From Helichrysum umbraculigerum (taxonomy: Eukaryota; Streptophyta; Magnoliopsida; Asterales; Asteraceae), in the NCBI GenBank assembly GCA_949592205.1, contig CATIUR010000001.1, positions 44,099,001-44,163,000 of the forward strand: 64,000 bases of DNA, in the 5' to 3' direction. A program made the position numbers and the translations under genes. Shown here in pieces: positions 45,666-55,843 of this stretch. How positions within the stretch are numbered: position 1 is the first letter of the stretch; each line of letters starts with the position of its first letter. A model generated the notes under the pieces. That model ran no database searches. It saw only the letters and a program-made list of their open reading frames with translations, and had not been told where the DNA came from.

Positions 45666-45737
45666 ATTTAAACTGATATTATCCTAATTAACTAGTATTA
45701 AATTAACAGTAAACTAAAATTACGCAACCCAAACTAT
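45666..45737 (-). other. Ath-3 leader remnant; primer site deleted
   Basis: It resembles the Ath-2 leader (TTAGGATAAT). At 45737/45738 it jumps straight into the middle of the LTR, so the primer site and the 3' part of the 5' LTR are missing. Confidence 0.7.
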
Positions 45738-45987
45738 GGATCATTTGGATCTTCCGGCGGGCGCGAAATCTACATTTTTTACCCATTTTGGTTGATTCTT
45801 CTTCTGTTGGATTCGTATTTTGAAAACGAACATCTTGAAAATAATGGATGTTGGTGAAGGGCACTTTTGTCTTGAAATCTCGTTTTTATGCCTTGAATCT
45901 TCAAACGTGTGTGGAATCTTCATTTTACATCCGTTTTGCTTGATTTTTCTCGTGCAACCTTGTTTCAACTATCTTGGCATAATGTTA
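45738..45987 (-). repeat. Ath-3 5' LTR remnant
   Basis: Nearly identical to 38822-39071 of the 3' LTR. The outer ~94 bp of the LTR is also missing, with a CT shared at the junction. Confidence 0.9.
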
Positions 45988-45992
45988 CTCCA

Positions 45993-47263
45993 CCAATGGT
46001 GTTTCCAATGCTATACGAAGTATTGTGCCGTTTTATGAAAAGTTCATAGCTTTATACTGTAACTGGAGATGACTGTATCTACGTAGTATTAGGGTTGATC
46101 AGATCCTATCCTAAGGGCAACAATCACGTGAAAGTCTGGAAAGGGTGTCGAGAAACTAGATCTATAATCATGATAAGTTTAACCTAAACACACAACATAA
46201 CAATCTCCAATCATGTAAATAAGATATTAATATAACATCATCCCTATCATGTAAATAAGATATTAATATAACATCATCCCTATTCCTAATATCTACATTT
46301 CAACAATCAAAATATTAAACTACTCTATAATCATGGCAATAAACAAAGTACAAACTGAAATAACATAAAGTGCAAGCATTATAACAGTAAGTAAAAGTTT
46401 AGATATCACCGGGAATACAGCAGTGTAATACTGAGGATTACAAATAGTCTGACTTGAAAAACTCATTACAACAAGATTACCAAGCTAAACCTTCCTCTAG
46501 ACTCGAACCATAAGCTCAACCCTAACATTTCTCCTCTAGAACTCTAGAGAGAGAAAGTAGAGAGAGAGAAAATGAGAGAAAAATGTGAAAGTGAGGAAAT
46601 GAGTGGAATGAAGAATGATGTGTGAAAATGGGGAGGTGATGACCCCTATTTATAGGCAAAGCTCAAAATCACACGTACAAGTCATGAAACAGCACGTACA
46701 AGCAAACGAAGCACAATATGGGGAGCAGGGGCCATATACGGCTTGTATGGGGTCGTATACGGTCTATACAAGGCAGTATATGGTCTGTATAGGGCCGTAT
46801 ACGGTGTCATTCGTTATGCGTCCGTTTGAGTTGATTCTTTCGCGTATGGTTTCGTAATTCCGTTATGCTTCTAATGATGCCAAATTCATCGTAATTGGAT
46901 GTATAGAGCTCAGGCGTAGCTGGATTGACTTTATAGGTGTCCGAAATTGTCGTGTCTTCTATGTTCTTTACCCTTTTGGAATGATTCTTGATTCTTCGGT
47001 CTCGTTTTTACCTGTATTATCATATGATGAGGTTAGAATATGTGCCTCATAGGATAGATGAGTCCGGAGGAATCAGTGCACGTATATTTGTCCTGAATTG
47101 CTTGTTATTTGAACGTTTTAGGTGATTTTTGCAGCAACGCCTTTATTTGGACCACTTTAGTGAATTTTAGTAAATAATGATCATTTTGGAATGTTTTCAC
47201 TAAAGATGTGACAAAAAAGTGTGGAATATTACCCTTAAAAACATGACTTTTTGAGTCACATCA
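45993..47263 (-). repeat. Ath-2 5' LTR, right segment
   Basis: Matches 26749-27995. Differences include a tandem duplication of about 36 bp (46212-46286) and loss of the fifth palindrome. It ends CACATCA before TSD ATCAC. Confidence 0.9.
46732..46804. repeat. 21-bp-period palindrome array, second Ath-2 LTR
   Basis: Four copies, two of them decayed (CCATATACGG, TCGTATACGG, CAGTATATGG, CCGTATACGG), at starts 46732, 46753, 46774 and 46795. Confidence 0.8.
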
Positions 47264-47425
47264 ATCACCTTTATTGTTAGTATGAAAATTATCAAGTGTG
47301 ATCTAATATATGACATACTGAAGATTTCTAGCAACACATATTCACTGATTTTAGATACAAGGTAGAGATTTATCAAACATACACTGGAATTTTAGATTTA
47401 GACAAATATCAAACATACCTTGAAG

Positions 47426-47476
47426 ATACTAGTGGTCGCAGATCTGTATATAGTACAACAGAGAAACCCTTAGTAT
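47426..47476. ncRNA. nested hairpin copy 1
   Basis: Outer stem ATACTA (47426-47431) with TAGTAT (47471-47476). Inner core GATCTGTATATAGTACAACA with TGTA/TACA pairing. The shortest and weakest of the five copies. Confidence 0.5.
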
Positions 47477-47502
47477 AAACAAAATATACTTGAGAATATT
47501 AA

Positions 47503-47557
47503 CTTAACTAATGGCTCCAGGTCTGTACTGAGTACAACATAGTTTCCCTTAGTTAAG
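47503..47557. ncRNA. nested hairpin copy 2
   Basis: Outer stem CTTAACTAA (47503-47511) with TTAGTTAAG (47549-47557), 9 bp perfect. Inner core GGTCTGTACT-G-AGTACAACA, inner stem 47524-47536. Confidence 0.65.
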
Positions 47558-48125
47558 ATAATACCTACTTTACAACTATTTGTCCTTTTTAATTAGCTTT
47601 AGATTACAGTGTATGTGAATACTATCATTCGACAATTAAGACTTACGTCATACATCATATAGAAGATACACTAGATAATAATCAAATAAATTAAAACTTC
47701 TTAAAAGCTTAGAGATGATTATACAACTTGCCTACCAGTATATCATATGATGAAGCTATCTAGACATTTAAAAACATGCAAATTATAACTTGTGGAAAAA
47801 GGTGTATAATCAAATAAATATAAATACATACCTGATAAAACAGCTGCAGTTTTAATGTAGCTTTAGTTGAATCTACTAACACATCATACTTAGGACTTAA
47901 GCTTATTATTGTGAAGCTTATTCTCCTAATGTACTATCATTTCCCATAGTTTTTGCAGATAAAAACTTAAACAATTTTAAATAATATTATTTTTATATTC
48001 TTTAATGAAGGCGATTCCCCTTAGGTAACAAGCAAATGAATGTCATACGCCTCCACGTTTTTTTTTTTTAATATGAAATAATACATAAAAGTACTAACTA
48101 TTACAAAATACCCTTGGAAGACTAA

Positions 48126-49031
48126 TCACTCTGGATTTCTCATTCCGTTCAGTTGAACCAACGTCTCAAATCGAGCTCTGTCGAAAGCCTTTGTGTAGGG
48201 ATCTGCTAAGTTATCCGCAGTCGGAACCTTAACTAACCTTATCATTTTCTTCTCAGCACAGTCTCTAATAAAATGATGTCGAATATCAATATGCTTAGTT
48301 TTACTGTGCTTCACCGGATTGTTGGTTATCGACATTGTTGATTCATTATCAATCATCATAGGAGTATTGGTTACATTCAACCCATAATCCCGCAGTTGCT
48401 GATGTATCCAAAGTATTTGTGAACAACAGCTGCCAGCTGCAACATACTCAGCTTCACATGTGGAAATGGCTACCGAGCTTTGCTTCTTGCACTGCCAAGA
48501 CACTAATCTACCTCCTAAGAATTGACATCCTCCAGTAGACTTCCTATTCTGATTGCATCCTCCATAATCCGAATCAGTATATGCTACGAGATCTAAGTCT
48601 CCATCAGTCAGATATCAAAGTCCCAGCTTCGGTTTCCCTTTGAGGTAACGAAAGATTCGTTTAACAGCTTGCATATGTGACTCTTCTGGATTAGACTGAT
48701 ATCTTGCGCATATACAAACAGCAAACATTATGTCAGGTCTAGAGGCAGTTAGGTACATTAGTGATCCGATCATGGCTCTATAAAGAGTTGGATCCACATC
48801 GCTATCACTCGATGTATCTGGTCCTAGTCCATGATTGACTGGAATAGGAGTATTGTAGATCTTACTTTCATCCATCTTAAAGCGTTCCAATAGCTCATGT
48901 GTATACTTAGATTGATGAATAAACAATCCATCCTTCTTTTGGTCAACTTGTAACCCTAAGAAGAAATTCAACTCTCCCATTGCAGACATTGCAAACCTTT
49001 TTCTCATGACTTTCTCAAATTCTTGACACAT
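48126..49031 (-). pseudogene. pol: Cop-1 Copia pol: end of RT and RNase H
   Basis: The minus strand continues the RT split by Tek-4. RT end: ELNFFLGLQV and RAMIGSLMYLTASRPDI; RNase H: STCEAEYVAA, HSKTKHIDIRHHFIRD, LADPYTKAFD; stop at 48126. One in-frame TGA at 48615-48617 sits between RT and RNase H. It is a Ty1/Copia element; the RNase H end suggests the SIRE/Tork part of the tree, but I cannot settle the lineage. Confidence 0.92.
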
Positions 49032-49639
49032 CTTTTTGTAACACCCGGTCAAAAAGGTCAAAATTCGCGCCCAATTTAAACATTTATTTACTCGTATTTA
49101 GTTACGTACTAATGCTAAAATACTTAAAACTTATATATATATAATTATATAAACGTACGTGATTATTTATAAAATTCAACATAACATGAGTTTGGGAGTA
49201 ATGAAGTAATACGAAACCGAGACCCGGATGGGTTGGCCCAGACCCACGGATCCAACCCAACCGACCCGTGACCCCCCTTATTAACCCATCACCACTCCCA
49301 TTTTCATTTCATTTTTCACCAAACACCACATTCTCTCATCTCCCTCTCTCTCTAAATCTCGACACTCTCTCTCTCTAAAATCGGTGGAAACAACAACATC
49401 ATCATCATCATAATCGACCACCATCATCATCAACAACAACAACGAGAGCAGCAGCAGCTGCGGATCATCTTCTTCATCATCATCATCCCCATCTTCTTCG
49501 ATTTTGGATTTTGTTGGTAAGGAGCTTTAAAACCCATTTAATATACTTGTAAAGCCTTTATTTACATGCTAGAACGTTTACTCAACGAAGATTTGTCCAA
49601 AAATGACTCAGAAATGTGTTTTTGAAACCAAAAATGCGA

Positions 49640-49870
49640 ACAGCTCGTCGGGGGAGTCGAGATTCCAGATCTCAGTTCATCGAGCGAGCCGAGTCGAGTA
49701 GCGAGCCGAGTCGAGCTACGAACCGGACCAAGCAGCGAACCAAGCCGAGATGCGAGTCGAACCGAGCAGCGAACCGAGCTTAGCTGTGAGTTGAACCGAG
49801 CAGCGAACCGAGCCTAGCTACGAACCGGACCGAGTAGCGAGCCGAGTCGAGCTACGAGAACTGACCTAGT
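49640..49870 (+). repeat. CGAGCCGAGTCGAG-type degenerate repeats (Tek-4 LTR)
   Basis: More than fifteen imperfect copies of words like GAACCGAGC, GAGCCGAGT and AGCTACGA. Confidence 0.75.
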
Positions 49871-50499
49871 CTGCGAAATGAGTTTTTGCCCAACGATTCG
49901 ACTTTCGCGTAACAACAACTACACTTTTTACAACGATGACTTACGAACAAAAATTATATTTTTGTAAAATAGATAACGAAACGATTTTAATAATGATTTA
50001 ATTGAGAATTATTATTATTACAAACCATCACAAACGGACTGTACGCAATTCTAAAAACTAAACAACATAAGTGTACTTTCGTGACACGTTTAGCTAAACC
50101 GATTACTATCTTACTCATATAACCTCACGTGTTTAGGGCACTAGGAGGTTACCATTCGGACAACACACGTATCGTAGGATAGCTGACAACTCACAGGTGA
50201 GTTTCATAGCCCCTCCTTTCAAACTGTTTTACTGTTTTGGGGTGAGATGCATACTCGTTATTTACTATTCAAAAACCTATTTATGAAAATCACTCATTGT
50301 AAATGATTTACAACTACTCTCACTAGACTAGATCACTAGTCGCCTTTGCAAACACTCGTAAGAGATAGGTTTTATGAACACGGACCTTTCTAGATATGAT
50401 GGAGTATCTAGACACTTCACCAAAATTCCAAGAACCTCAATAGCTGTAGGCTATTATTGTGAAATACTGGAACATTAGAAAGCATAATACTCGCGGCTA

Positions 50500-50960
50500 G
50501 AGTACATTAACCAAGAAACCAAGAAACCAAGGCACAAGAAACTAGAACCCAAGAAACTAAATTTTCGAAGTACAAGAAAACAAAAACTAGAAAACAAGAA
50601 ACCTAGAAATGAGAAACAAGATCCTCAAGAACTCAAGATAACAAGAAACTCAAGATAACAAGAAATTAGATAACAAGAAATTAGAAACCAAGAACTAGAA
50701 ATACAAGAAACAAGAACTAGATCCAAGAACTAGAAATCAAGATAGATCAAGAACTTACAAGAAATTAGATTCAAGAAAACTAGAACTCAAGGACTAGAAT
50801 ACAAGAAACACTAGATTCAAGAAACTAGAAATCAAGATAGATCAAGAACTTATGTGCAAGATCAAGAACTATGTGCAAGATCAAGAATTATGTGCAAGGT
50901 CAAGAACTCAAGATTTTCAAGATCAAGATCAAGAAAACAAGATTTTCAAGAACTTATGTG
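50500..50960 (+). repeat. AAGAACTAGAA low-complexity tract (Tek-4 LTR)
   Basis: About 460 bp of imperfect repeats of CAAGAAACTAGAA and AGATCAAGAACT; strongly purine-biased on the plus strand. Absent from the other Tek LTRs here. Confidence 0.8.
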
Positions 50961-51546
50961 TTTATTATTACGTGTTATATACTTTCAATCTATGTGTTAT
51001 GTGATATGTGTTATTTGCTAAATTGTGATACGTTCTAAATGCTATTTTGTGATATTATTGCCTGTTGTTATTATTGTGGGAACTGTGTAGATCAAGAAAC
51101 TAGTCAAGAATCACCACACTCGAATCACCATTCATTTAGAGATTCCAAGAAATCAGGATCGTACACGGAGTGTACACTTAGCATAGAATTATGCTCACAA
51201 AGATTTATTCTTCCAACTAAACCTATGAACTCACCAGCTTATCGCTGACGTATTTTAGTATGCATTTCAGGTACTGCTAGTAGGATCGGCCCATCAGGAT
51301 CCTAGCTCGAGTCGTATGCTTTTCAACACTGGATTTCATTGCATTTACTTTTGTACTATTAGTCATGTAATGAAATTATTTTGCGAACTCGCAACTTGTA
51401 TAAACTTTTATTTTGGAAATGTATAACTATTTTCAAACGTCTCATTTAGAGTCGTTCATTATTTACCTTTGTACTTGTGATATTTGATTTGGTAACACCC
51501 TACCCGACCGCTTCCGCAACCCAAAATTTGAGGGTGTTACACTTTT

Positions 51547-52671
51547 CATCAGAAGATCCAAAGATAATGTCATCAACATACACTTGCACGAGAAGAAAGT
51601 CGTTCTTCTTCCACTTTACAAAAAGTGTACAATCAATCGATCCTCTTGTAAATCCATTCTCAAGTAGATACGTTGATAGTGTTCCATACCACGCCCTAGG
51701 TGCTTGATGTAATCCATATAGAGCCTTATTCAATCGATATACTCTATCTGGATACTCAGGATCAGCAAACCCTGGCGGTTGTGAAACATACACCAATTCT
51801 TCCACTTTGCCATACAAGAAGGCACTCTTAACATCCAACTGATAAACTTTTATCTCTTTGAATGATGCAAATGCTAAGAATATCCTAATTGCTTCAAGCC
51901 TAGCAACTGGTGCAAACACTTCATTGTAATCTATACCCTCTTCTTGGTTAAAACCTTGAACCACTAGACGAGCTTTATTGCGAATTACAATTCCTCTATC
52001 GTCTTTCTTACACTTAAATACCCATCTAGTTCCAATTGGATATTCTCCCTTTGGAAGGTCAACCAACTCCCATACTTGTAACTTAGAGAACTGTGACAGT
52101 TCTTCTTGCATTGCTTCTACCCACGAGCTCTCCTTTAGAGCCATTTGCACATTTTTCGGCTCAACTTGTGAGATAAAGCATGAATATAGACATTGATTAG
52201 TAATCCCTGTCTCTTTCAATGCAGTATACAAGCCTTGGTATTCTTGGTTTTCAGATGTACTAGTTCTGGATTGATGCCTAGTTTGAACCGGAGTATTAAT
52301 ATCACCGATGATGTTTTCAACGGGATGATCCTTACTTGTTCTAGTTGTAGTAACTTGTTCAACCGGTATATCATCTCCTAAATTAGTATCAATCTCTTCC
52401 AGTGAAGGTACATCTTCCGTACGAGCAGAAGATATCCTTAAATGTTTCAAAGGAGTAAGTATATCATCAAACTTTGTAGAAAGAGCATCAGGATCTTCTG
52501 TTTCTTGAGACTTATCCTCTGAAGGTTGTTGTGACTCACTTGTAGAAGCTTTATCTGAGTCAACATTAGTCTTAATTCCAGAATGTTGAACACTCGATGT
52601 TGAAGCAGGGTCATTATTCCCATCTTCAAACAATAAATGTTCAGGTATCTCTGAATTACTGACATAGTCAC
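51547..52671 (-). pseudogene. pol: Cop-1 Copia pol: linker after integrase and N-terminal RT
   Basis: The minus strand enters at 52671 (cut by Ath-4). A Ser/Thr/Asp-rich linker is followed by the Copia RT: W-AMQEEL, GTRWVFKCK, KARLVVQGF, APVARLEAIR, QLDVKSAFLYG, KALYGLHQAPRAWY and the catalytic YVDDIIFGS (about 51570), after which Tek-4 interrupts. No stop in this part. Gag and integrase would lie beyond Ath-4/Ath-5, outside the window. Confidence 0.92.
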
Positions 52672-53790
52672 TGATGCGTGTGAAAGCGTCTTGTTTTATT
52701 ATTTATAAAGTACAGGACACCAATCAATGCTATCACACAACCAGGCAAGAATACCCGATCGGAATAGTATAGCTATGGTAAGTCCAGATTCGAACACAGG
52801 GAAAATGGAATAAAAAGAATAAATAATCTTTTAAATTACAGAGAAAGGGGGGTAACGTTTTAGTTCCGTTAGAACAAGTGTTTTGTAAAATAACAAATTA
52901 AAATAAACTAAATAAACTAAGATTAAAATAAATAAATAATAATGTACAATAGGAAGGAACAAATAGTATGTAATAACTCCGCTCAGATTCATATATTCTG
53001 ATTCATTTGCACATTAATTATCTAATTGTGATTTCTTTTATATCAACTTAATACCAAATTCTTCAATGACTATTAAATTGAATGTGAACTAGCCAACGTT
53101 TCGGGTCCAACTAATTCCTACAACTTAGGGTCCAACATAAAACACTGGTTCCAATGTCACAAGATGATCAGTCAATTATGTGCCTTTCCCTAAATCATGC
53201 ATTAAACATTCACAACTCATTATAATTACTCTCGTGGTATGACTCAACAATACCCAATAATTAACTTATTGTCTTTTTCATTTTAAAGTGAATAATTATT
53301 AATTTCTCAACCTATCAAACTCAATCTATTTAGCAATGATCAAAACCCTAAGATTCTAACCATCAATAATTAATAAAATCAAAGGAAATCAATCTCATCA
53401 ATCTTATTAACCACGTTGAGAACTAATAACTACCGGTTACCAATAAACAAGGATCTACGAGTAATATAATGGTTTTCAATTAAACAATATTAACAAACAT
53501 GCAAATGTAATCATTCAATAATCATTATCCAAGGTTCATTATTACAAATACTAAATGTATCAATTCATCAAATATGAATAAATCATAATATTAAATACCA
53601 AAGTCATCAATGATATAAAATAAACGATACAAACCAAATGACGAACCACGCAAAGGTAGGTTGAAATGAATCCAACCTCCACTTCTTGTGCCTCCAAAAC
53701 GTATTTAAAACTCGAAAATAACAAAACCTAACCTAATTTTTGAGTATAAATCGTATATATAAGTGTGTCAAAAACGTCTGACCTAGACCT

Positions 53791-53799
53791 CTATTTATA
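53791..53799 (-). promoter_or_regulatory. TATA box of the Ath-4 LTR
   Basis: TATAAATAG followed by AGG on the minus strand, 17 bp downstream of the palindrome cluster, the same spacing as in Ath-1. Confidence 0.6.
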
Positions 53800-53816
53800 C
53801 TTGCAAAATTGGCCTT

Positions 53817-53942
53817 TTGACCGCCGGCTAAATGTTTTAGCCGCCGGTCAACTTAATCTTTTACACGTCTGCAAACCGTGTTACTCACCACCTTTCACTT
53901 TTAGCTTTTAGCCGCCGGTCAAGAACTTTAGCCGCCGGCTAA
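53817..53942. repeat. four 15-bp palindromic sites in two pairs (Ath-4 LTR)
   Basis: 53817-53831 TTGACCG-C-CGGCTAA, 53837-53851 and 53908-53922 TTAGCCG-C-CGGTCAA, 53928-53942 TTAGCCG-C-CGGCTAA. Gaps inside pairs are 5 bp each, and between pairs 56 bp. The last is a perfect dyad; the others combine two half-site types. Confidence 0.9.
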
Positions 53943-54330
53943 ATTTTGTTTCCAGAAGTTTTAACCTAACGGGCTGGATCTAGCTTTGGGCCACAAACTC
54001 TTCTTGCTTTGAGCTTCTTTTATCTTCTTTAAACCCAACAATTCATAAATCCGAATTTAAACTTCCCTTATGGCCCGATTCTTCATTTTATTCCATTTCT
54101 TTGTTATCTTTACTCTTAAATCCTTCGGCTTCACTCGATTCTTCAAAAATGCATCTTTTAATTCGTTATTTGACTGTTTTCCGCTCCTTTCTTCATAAAC
54201 GCTCCATTTCCACATCTAATTGCAAATATGAACGAAATCAATATCTAACCTTAATTAAATGCAATAGAAACATCCAAGATTAGGGGTAAAATACTACTAA
54301 AATATAGTACTTTTGAGCGTTTATCAAACA

Positions 54331-54363
54331 TCCCCCACTTGAATCCTACTTGTCCTCAAGTAG
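54331..54363 (-). ncRNA. Ath-4 polypurine tract and preceding hairpin
   Basis: The minus strand reads CTACTTG-AGGA-CAAGTAG (54346-54363) then GATTCAAGTGGGGGA, abutting the LTR start TGTTTGATAAAC. Confidence 0.65.
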
Positions 54364-54744
54364 ACTATCGATTCAAAAATCAAATTCTTAAGAAAACAGT
54401 CATCTCCATTAATCTAAATAACTAACAAAGGAATTACACAACATCGCCCATCTTCAACTCAAACGTTTAAATTTAAAAATCTGTTAATTCTAAAAACAAT
54501 TATTAAGAAACTACGAGATTGCAAAAATAATCTACACATGAAGTTATTATTCTTAAAGCATCAAATAGTTCATAATGATTACTGATATTGTTATCCACTT
54601 AAACAATCTATATTTAAATAATTGAGCTCAACTTATTATTATTCACGTAGATATTCCCTTAAACTCCCAAAAGCTATATACTTTCATACTCATAATATGC
54701 CAATATTACATATTTTGAAGTTCTAATCAAAACAATCAATTTTC

Positions 54745-54804
54745 AAATCAAGACAGAGGTGACAGGTCTGTGCCTCAACACAACAAAGCAACATAATTTG
54801 ATTT
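54745..54804. ncRNA. nested hairpin copy 3
   Basis: Outer stem AAATCAA (54745-54751) with TTGATTT (54798-54804). Inner core GGTCTGTG-CCTCAA-CACAACAAAG: the inner stem is TGTG/CACA instead of TGTAC/GTACA, a compensated change. Confidence 0.65.
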
Positions 54805-54823
54805 TCGTTTAGCAATAATGTTT

Positions 54824-54883
54824 TAGTCAAACCATTGGTGGCAGGTCTGTACCTCAGTACAACAAAGCGACTTAATTTGACTA
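54824..54883. ncRNA. nested hairpin copy 4
   Basis: Outer stem TAGTCAAA (54824-54831) with TTTGACTA (54876-54883). Inner stem TGTAC-CTCA-GTACA (54848-54861) within GGTCTGTAC...GTACAACAAAG. Confidence 0.7.
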
Positions 54884-54930
54884 CATTTTAAAATCATGAG
54901 TTGTTAAACTCTTTTGCTCTTTTTCATTTA

Positions 54931-54993
54931 GATATACTGACGGAGACCAGGTCTGTACTTTTGTACAACAAAGGAAACAACACCCAGTATATC
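54931..54993. ncRNA. nested hairpin copy 5
   Basis: Outer stem GATATACTG (54931-54939) with CAGTATATC (54985-54993). Inner stem TGTAC-TTTT-GTACA (54954-54967) within GGTCTGTAC...GTACAACAAAG. Confidence 0.7.
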
Positions 54994-55415
54994 CCCAAAT
55001 GATGTCAATTAAAATTCCAAACAAAAATATGGCATATCACACATTATTAATATGAAAATTAAGACATACATCATATATAGCTAAAGTTCATCTAAAATGT
55101 AATATCCACTCCTTAATTTATTTTCTTATAAGCTCAAAAATTCTCATATAAATCGCCTATCAATACATCATATAATGAAGCTAAATAACATTTTTCACAA
55201 TTAATTTTTAATTATAAGTGTAGAAAATTAACCTACATAGTTACAAAATAATTATCTCTTGAAAACAAAAATTTAAAATTAAAAATTTGGTTGAAAAGCG
55301 GGCAACTTATAACCTCTTAGTTACTTATCTTAATAAGATAACAGTTAACCAAATTACAAAATCATCTACTCATTTACAGGACAATTATATGGAAACTTAA
55401 CTCTTTTCTTTCCCA

Positions 55416-55452
55416 TCCCCCACTTAAAGATGTACAATGCCCTCATTGTACA
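55416..55452 (-). ncRNA. second polypurine-like tract plus hairpin, Ath-4
   Basis: The minus strand reads TGTACAATG-AGGG-CATTGTACA (9-bp stem, 55431-55452) then TCTTTAAGTGGGGGAT. Ath-2 and Ath-3 have GAACATT-AGGGAC-AATGTTC at this place. Confidence 0.6.
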
Positions 55453-55843
55453 AATAATAGATTACTAAAATGGAAAAAAGAGAAAAGAACTCATAACAGA
55501 AAAACTCCCCTGGAATCGTGTGTGAAAAGGTTCGGTTCAGCGATTCTTCCAAACTTTGAGATATACAATAGCTCACACTTTCGTAGCTAATCACGATTGC
55601 ATTTAGCATATGCAACAAGCCTTTAAACCCCTCGGTATCCCAAGTGGACGAGTTTTAGTCTCGTGAGGGTTTTCAGGGAACACACCCACAAAGTTCAAAA
55701 ATAAAACCAAGAAATAAATTATGTACTGAAAATTAAACTAGCATAGCATAATAAGATAGTGCAAAGTAATAAACGTCAAAGTATTAGTACAGTCATCCAG
55801 CAAATAAAAATGTCTAATAAAATACTAGCAAACCATAACCACA

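Larger units (their letters stand above)
36633..45987 (-). mobile_element. Ath-3: non-autonomous Athila-like element nested in the Ath-2 LTR
   Basis: Flanked by CTCCA (36628-36632 and 45988-45992). The full 3' LTR is 36633-39164; only 250 bp of the 5' LTR remains (45738-45987), and the primer site has been deleted. The interior carries ORF-A (intact), a predicted leader exon and intron, ORF-B (two nonsense codons), a structured 3' region and a polypurine tract. The layout is the same as Ath-2, but the sequence has diverged enough that mainly the proteins and the hairpins align, so it is a different lineage of the same family. Confidence 0.85.
3372..47263 (-). mobile_element. Ath-2: non-autonomous Athila-like LTR element, with nested insertions
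   Basis: The outer boundaries are fixed by the 5-bp TSD ATCAC at 3367-3371 and 47264-47268. The 3' LTR is 3372-4616 plus 26749-27995; the 5' LTR is 35450-36632 plus 45993-47263. Each is about 2.5 kb once Tek-1 and Ath-3 are removed. The terminal TG at 3372 has mutated to TA. The interior (27996-35449, about 7.45 kb) has a tRNA-Asp-type primer site, ORF-A, an intron-bearing ORF-B, a structured 3' region and a polypurine tract. It encodes no gag, protease, RT, RNase H or integrase that I can see, so it would need helper proteins. Confidence 0.9.
47269..48125 (-). other. non-coding 3' region with two nested hairpins, parent element unclear
   Basis: This lies between Ath-2 and the Copia RNase H end. 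It shares patches with the Ath-4 3' region (55040-55180), for example TACATCATATA and CATCATAT(G/A)ATGAAGCTA, plus the nested hairpins at 47426-47476 and 47503-47557. It could be the tail of Cop-1 or a fragment of an Athila-like element. No ORF. Confidence 0.5.
49037..51541 (+). mobile_element. Tek-4: solo chromoviral LTR inside Cop-1 RT
   Basis: Starts TGTAACACCCGG and ends GAGGGTGTTACA, flanked by CTTTT at 49032-49036 and 51542-51546. Removing it rejoins the RT just after YVDDIIFGSSDEK. 2505 bp. The layout is like Tek-1 LTRs: CAT/CAA-rich tract (about 49380-49500), CGAGCCGA repeats (about 49640-49870), CAGGTGAGTTTCATAGCCCC (about 50196), then a long AAGAACTAGAA-type tract. It is a solo LTR left by recombination. 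Confidence 0.93.
52672..54330 (-). repeat. Ath-4 3' LTR
   Basis: 1659 bp. The first 772 bp (to 53443) match 58774-59549 with few changes and a small indel. TATA box at 53791-53799, palindromes at 53817-53942. Confidence 0.93.
54364..55415 (-). other. Ath-4 structured 3' non-coding region
   Basis: No ORF. It contains nested hairpin copies 3-5 and AT-rich DNA; the patches near 55060-55190 match 47640-47790. Confidence 0.6.
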
